A DNA stretch of 9,953 bases from Syntrophaceae bacterium UBA3084 (GTDB taxonomy: Bacteria > Desulfobacterota > Syntrophia > Syntrophales > UBA6807): positions 1 to 9,953 of the forward strand of contig DFBI01000119.1 of the NCBI GenBank assembly GCA_002367335.1, read 5' to 3'. Both the position numbers and the translations under genes were made by a program. Positions 5,918 through 9,953 of this stretch are shown here, in pieces (positions within the stretch are counted from its first letter, which is position 1; each line of letters begins with the position of its first letter). The notes under the pieces are model-generated. The model ran no database searches and had not been told where the DNA came from. It saw only the letters and a list, made by a program, of their open reading frames with translations.

Positions 5918-7702
5918 GTGAATACAAATGAAATAAAAAACACGGTTGTTCTGAAAGGTGCAGGCGTATCTCCCGGTATAATCAGTGGCACGGTCTATCT
6001 GTTTAATTGCCAGGATATCCAAACACCTTACTATAAACTGGATACGAATGTGCTTGTTTCACGGGAAGTTAAAAGATTTAAAAAGGCATTGAAGGACTCC
6101 GGACAGGAACTAGTTGATATAAAAGAAAAAGTCAGCAAGAAAGATAGCATAGAACCCCTATTTGTTGATGTCTATATGATGATCCTTAAGGACCGGGTGT
6201 TCATCCATGAGACAATATCGAACATAAAAGAAAAGCGTATAAATGCCGAATGGGCATTGAAGATAACTTTATCTAAGTACAGAGAAATATTCAGGGAGAT
6301 GGTAGATGAATATCTCAAGGAAAGAATAAACGATGTAGAATATGTCGGCGAGAGAATTTTAAGAAACCTTTCAAGCGGGACGCGTGAAAAAATTTCTGAC
6401 ATTAATGAAAAAGTCATCATCATTGCGAAAGATTTGTCTCCCGCTGATACAATTCAGATAAATATTCAAAAGGTCCTGGCATTTGCTACAGATATGGGTG
6501 GTAAAACATCCCATACTGCTATTGTAGCCAGATCTATGGAAATTCCGGCGGTTGTTGGATTAGAAAAAATTACCAGGGAAACCCAGACAGGTGACAGGAT
6601 TATTGTAGACGGTAACGCGGGTGTAGTGATTATCAACCCTGACCCGGAGATAGTAAAGCGATACGAAGATAAACAAAAGCATTATCTGCTTATAAAGGAA
6701 GATCTCATTAAAGATGCTCATCTTCCTGCCATCACAAGGGATAATCACAGAATAGGTATAGGCGCTAATATAGAATTTATTGAAGAGATCCCCTCGGCGG
6801 TGAGTCACGGAGCTGAAGGGATTGGTCTCTATAGGACAGAATTCATTTATATCAACAGAGAGCAACTTCCTACAGAGGAGGAACACTTTTCCAACTATAG
6901 GAAGGTGGTAGAAAGCGATGGCATCAAGTGGGCAACTATCAGGACGTTTGATCTTGGAGGTGATAAATTTGTCTCTAATCCCAGATTGGCTGAAGAGATG
7001 AATCCGGCGATGGGGTTAAGGGCAATCAGGTTTTGTCTCCGAGAAGTTGATTTATTTAAATTGCAGTTGAGAGCAATTCTACGTGCCAGTGCTTATGGTG
7101 ATACGAAAATTTTATTTCCAATGATCTCGGGTGTTAATGAAATTCGAAAGGTCAAAAAGATAATTCGTGAAGTAAAACAGGATCTTTCAGCAGAGGGAAT
7201 TCCCGTTGGTGAGAATATCCAAACAGGTATCATGATAGAAGTACCGTCTGCGGTGATGATGGCAGATACCCTGGCTAAGGAAGTGGATTTTTTTAGTATC
7301 GGAACAAATGATCTGATACAATATGCTTTAGCAATTGACAGAGTAAATGACAGGGTTGCTTATTTATATGAACCCCTTCACCCGGCCATACTAAGGTTGG
7401 TTAAACATGTCGTTGAATCTGGGCATAATGCGGGTATTAAGGTTGCCATGTGCGGAGAGATGGCGGGTGACCCTGCCTACGCGATAATTCTCATTGGTCT
7501 CGGTTTGGATGAGTTAAGCATGACACCTTTGGCAATACCGCGTATCAAAAAAATCATAAGGGGCGCAACATTAAAAGAATCCAAAGAATTACTTGATCGG
7601 GTGATGACTTTTTCGACGGCCGCGGAAATTGAAGAATGTGTAAGAAACTATGTGATTCAACGATTTCCGGAAGATTGCCCTGTTAACTGGCGAGCAGAAT
7701 AA
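5918..7702 (+). CDS. ptsI: PTS enzyme I (phosphoenolpyruvate--protein phosphotransferase)
   Basis: Enzyme I starts the PTS chain by moving phosphate from phosphoenolpyruvate to its own histidine and on to HPr. The 594-residue product has the N-terminal HPr-binding and helical region (about 10-150), the phosphohistidine domain with GGKTSHTAIVARS (194-206, His199) and the linker DGNAGVVIINP. The PEP-binding barrel follows: GIGLYRTEF (301-309), RTFDLGGDK (342-350), NPAMGLRAIR (362-371), MIEVPSA (439-445), FFSIGTNDLIQY (458-469), and CGEMAGD (512-518) with the active-site Cys512. There is no GAF domain, so it is ordinary EI rather than the nitrogen-type PtsP. The start is GTG 5918, adjoining the HPr stop, with GGGGA about 7 bases before it; the ATG at 5928 is out of frame. 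It ends 35 bp before plsB with no terminator between. Confidence 0.97.
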   Translation: MNTNEIKNTVVLKGAGVSPGIISGTVYLFNCQDIQTPYYKLDTNVLVSREVKRFKKALKDSGQELVDIKEKVSKKDSIEPLFVDVYMMILKDRVFIHETISNIKEKRINAEWALKITLSKYREIFREMVDEYLKERINDVEYVGERILRNLSSGTREKISDINEKVIIIAKDLSPADTIQINIQKVLAFATDMGGKTSHTAIVARSMEIPAVVGLEKITRETQTGDRIIVDGNAGVVIINPDPEIVKRYEDKQKHYLLIKEDLIKDAHLPAITRDNHRIGIGANIEFIEEIPSAVSHGAEGIGLYRTEFIYINREQLPTEEEHFSNYRKVVESDGIKWATIRTFDLGGDKFVSNPRLAEEMNPAMGLRAIRFCLREVDLFKLQLRAILRASAYGDTKILFPMISGVNEIRKVKKIIREVKQDLSAEGIPVGENIQTGIMIEVPSAVMMADTLAKEVDFFSIGTNDLIQYALAIDRVNDRVAYLYEPLHPAILRLVKHVVESGHNAGIKVAMCGEMAGDPAYAIILIGLGLDELSMTPLAIPRIKKIIRGATLKESKELLDRVMTFSTAAEIEECVRNYVIQRFPEDCPVNWRAE

Positions 7703-7737
7703 GAGATAGCCTGCCAATTCCGAATCTTTCTAAAACC

Positions 7738-9953
7738 ATGTCAATTAAATCAAAAATAGAATCGTGTGGCGCCAGAATTGGAGAATACTATAGTGGTTCT
7801 CTATATGATCAGCACGGGTCCCCTTTATCTCGGTTGCTTGGAAAGATTACGTCCAGCGTAAAGATAGATGAAGAGTATTCGAGGGATTTAAAAAATCTTT
7901 CGGAAAAGGGAATAGTTATTTATGCTCTGAAAAATAAAAGCCAGTTGAATTCTTTGATTATTCGGGATCTTTCCAGAAAAAACGGCTTGATAGTGCCTGT
8001 TTATTGTCACGGGATTAATATGATTCTCTGGCAGCCTTTCCCCGTAGCCTTCAGGACTTTCCTGTCTCGAATCTTTCATAATCCTTATAAAAGAAAGTTT
8101 CTAAAAAGAACAACCAGAGGAAAGAAGAGTTCTATTATATATCTCCGCGGTTCAGAATTTATCGGGAGTAAGCATACCAGAGATCCTCTGGTTGAACTGA
8201 TTTGCGCGCAAAAGGAATTGAATATTCCCATATATGTTGTGCCCCAGCTGGTTGCATACGGAAGGAAAAGGGAAAAAAAGAATAAAACCCTGATGGATAT
8301 TTTGTTTGATCAGACCGAGAATCCGGGAAGGTTAAGACGATTAATTAATTTCCTGAGATTTCACAAAAAGGCTCTTGTGGTATCATCGGAGCCGATCAAT
8401 CTGAAAGAATTTTTAGAGGCAAACGCCGGTTCGTCCTTAGCCCCGGGAACGGTTGCATATCTTATAAGGAAAGAACTTATTCACAGGATCGACGGGGAAA
8501 AAAGATCAATCGTAGGTCCTGTCCTGAAATCCAGGGAAGAAATTATTGAAATGGCCTTGAGGGACATTGAACTTGGAAAATTCATAGAAGTTATGGCTTC
8601 GAAAGAGAACAAAAATTATGAAGAGGTTGTAAGTAGAGCGAAAAAATATCTCTTTGAAATAGCCGCTGATTATAATGAAACCTATATTGAGATATGGGAT
8701 AAGGTACTGACCTGGCTCTGGAATGACATTTATGACGGTGTCATTATTGACAGGGAAGGCCTCGTAAAAATGAGGGATATTTCCAGGAAGATGCCTTTTG
8801 TTGTCGTGCCATGTCATCGAAGTCATATCGATTACCTCTTCATTTCCCATGTATTTTATCGCAATAACATCCAAATGCCCTTTGTCGCGGCTGGAACCAA
8901 TCTGCTCTTCTGGCCAATGGGGCATATCTTTAGAAAATCGGGCGCCTTCTTTTTGCGCAGGACTTTCAAGGATAACATTCTGTATGGAAAAGTTTTTGAA
9001 AAATATATCAAAGTGCTCCTGGGAGAAGGGTTCCCTGTCGAGTTTTTTATAGAAGGCGGGAGAAGCCGTACCGGAAAGATGATTATGCCCAAGTATGGCT
9101 TACTCTCAGCGGTGATCCAGGCTTACAGAGAGAGGTGCTGTGATGATCTTGCCATAATCCCCATATACATAGGTTATGATAGAGTTATCGAAGAAAAGTC
9201 TTATCTGAAGGAGCTTGGTGGAGCTGAGAAAGAAAAAGAAAAAACATCATCTCTGTTTAGAAGTAGAAAGTTATTAAAGAAACGTTATGGGAGTATTTAT
9301 CTTAATGTGGGTGACCCCATATTCCTGAAGTCATATCTTGCATCTGAAGAAATACCCGTTGAGGAAATGACCATCTCGGAAAGACAGGTTTTTTACAGAA
9401 AGATAGGTTATGAAATTGTGGGCGAAATAAATAAAATATCGGTTGTATCCCCATTTTCTCTTTTAGCTTCGGGGCTTCTCTCTCATTACAGAAGAGGAAT
9501 ATCTCATGAAGATTTGATGAGTCTCCTGGATGTATTTTATGACTATCTTTCCTATAAAAAAGTTAGATTTTCCTCCACATTTGCCAATAAGGAAAAAGCC
9601 TTGACCGATGCACTGGACCGGTTTGAATCGCGTGGGTACATATCAAAGATGGGACCGGAGGAAGATGAAGAGGATGAGTTTGAAGAAATTATATATTCTG
9701 TGGACGATGACAAGAGAATGAATCTGGAATATTATAAAAACAATATCTTACATTTTTTTCTTTCCCTTTCCTTCGTTGCGATTTCCATTCTTTCAACCAA
9801 TGAAGATGAGATTCCTCTTTCGAAGATCGTGGAGGATTACAGTTTTCTCAAGAGACTGTTTTTGCATGAGTTTATCTTTGATGATAACGTAGATGATCTG
9901 GAAGAAGTGAATGACGTACTATCTTACATACATGACAGGGGTATGATTATCGG
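7738..9953 (+). CDS. plsB: Glycerol-3-phosphate 1-O-acyltransferase, PlsB type (3' end beyond the window)
   Basis: The frame is open from ATG 7738 to the window edge (738 codons, no stop). PlsB transfers a fatty acyl group to position 1 of glycerol 3-phosphate at the inner membrane, the first step of phospholipid synthesis. All acyltransferase blocks are present: block I VPCHRSHIDYLFIS with the catalytic HxxxxD (His360, Asp365), block II GAFFLRR (402-408), block III FFIEGGRSRTGK (436-447), and block IV IIPIYIGYDRVIEE (473-486). The long N-terminal region (1-350), with YLRGSEFIGSKHTRDP and VVPQLVAYGRKREKKN, also follows E. coli PlsB (807 aa), so about 70 or more residues probably lie outside. 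Residues 640-659 are a strongly acidic stretch (GPEEDEEDEFEE) that may be lineage-specific. The ATG has no clear ribosome binding site. It lies 35 bp after ptsI and may be read from the same transcript. Confidence 0.93.
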   Translation, partial: MSIKSKIESCGARIGEYYSGSLYDQHGSPLSRLLGKITSSVKIDEEYSRDLKNLSEKGIVIYALKNKSQLNSLIIRDLSRKNGLIVPVYCHGINMILWQPFPVAFRTFLSRIFHNPYKRKFLKRTTRGKKSSIIYLRGSEFIGSKHTRDPLVELICAQKELNIPIYVVPQLVAYGRKREKKNKTLMDILFDQTENPGRLRRLINFLRFHKKALVVSSEPINLKEFLEANAGSSLAPGTVAYLIRKELIHRIDGEKRSIVGPVLKSREEIIEMALRDIELGKFIEVMASKENKNYEEVVSRAKKYLFEIAADYNETYIEIWDKVLTWLWNDIYDGVIIDREGLVKMRDISRKMPFVVVPCHRSHIDYLFISHVFYRNNIQMPFVAAGTNLLFWPMGHIFRKSGAFFLRRTFKDNILYGKVFEKYIKVLLGEGFPVEFFIEGGRSRTGKMIMPKYGLLSAVIQAYRERCCDDLAIIPIYIGYDRVIEEKSYLKELGGAEKEKEKTSSLFRSRKLLKKRYGSIYLNVGDPIFLKSYLASEEIPVEEMTISERQVFYRKIGYEIVGEINKISVVSPFSLLASGLLSHYRRGISHEDLMSLLDVFYDYLSYKKVRFSSTFANKEKALTDALDRFESRGYISKMGPEEDEEDEFEEIIYSVDDDKRMNLEYYKNNILHFFLSLSFVAISILSTNEDEIPLSKIVEDYSFLKRLFLHEFIFDDNVDDLEEVNDVLSYIHDRGMII

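Noticed and set aside
6560..6886. Open frame of 108 codons on the minus strand
   Set aside because: It is antisense to the well-supported enzyme I gene and shows no family resemblance.
8506..8925. Open frame of 139 codons on the minus strand
   Set aside because: It lies wholly antisense to the PlsB active-site region, has no recognisable motifs and is explained by codon bias of the real gene.

Overview
The window is about 10 kb of chromosome from an AT-leaning Gram-negative bacterium. The best fit is a Deltaproteobacterium (Desulfobacterota, perhaps the Syntrophales side). This is inferred from four things: the rplU-rpmA-obgE-proB gene order, a mannose-family PTS subunit joined to HPr and enzyme I, an E. 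coli-type PlsB, and a decayed copy of a small cysteine-containing protein that I associate with mobile DNA in that group. No database was searched, so the taxonomic call is tentative.

Layout from left to right. Positions 1-982 are a decayed zone. On the minus strand (438 to 45) lies a small-protein gene broken by two frameshifts and a Trp-to-TAG stop. On the plus strand (568-982) lies a glyoxalase/VOC-fold gene whose C-terminal two thirds is intact but whose start is frameshifted and internally deleted. Two abutting inverted repeats sit just upstream of the VOC remnant. Next comes an intact O6-methylguanine-DNA methyltransferase (989-1582, +). Convergent to it, on the minus strand, are proB (2763-1621) and obgE (3779-2763), coupled by a TAATG stop/start overlap. 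Upstream of these are rpmA (4363-4109) and rplU (4692-4381).

The ribosomal pair and the obgE-proB pair look like two transcription units. Two rho-independent terminators facing the minus strand lie between rpmA and obgE, and obgE has its own candidate promoter with a TATAAT -10 box. rplU-rpmA is driven by a promoter with consensus -35 and -10 hexamers (16-bp spacer).

Divergent from rplU, on the plus strand, is a tightly packed set: a mannose-family PTS EIID membrane subunit (4873-5646), HPr (5648-5917) and PTS enzyme I (5918-7702). It is followed after 35 bp by a long plsB-type glycerol-3-phosphate acyltransferase gene (7738 to beyond the window end). The PTS set contains the general phosphotransfer proteins and one membrane subunit but no EIIA, EIIB or EIIC here. 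It may therefore be regulatory, or complete only together with genes elsewhere. The plsB gene would feed the first acylation step of phospholipid synthesis.

I found no CRISPR array, tRNA, rRNA or intact transposase. I see no clearly new multi-gene system. The least ordinary points are the solo EIID-HPr-EI cluster with plsB behind it, the tandem terminators splitting a usually contiguous gene cluster, and the two pseudogenes at the left edge.
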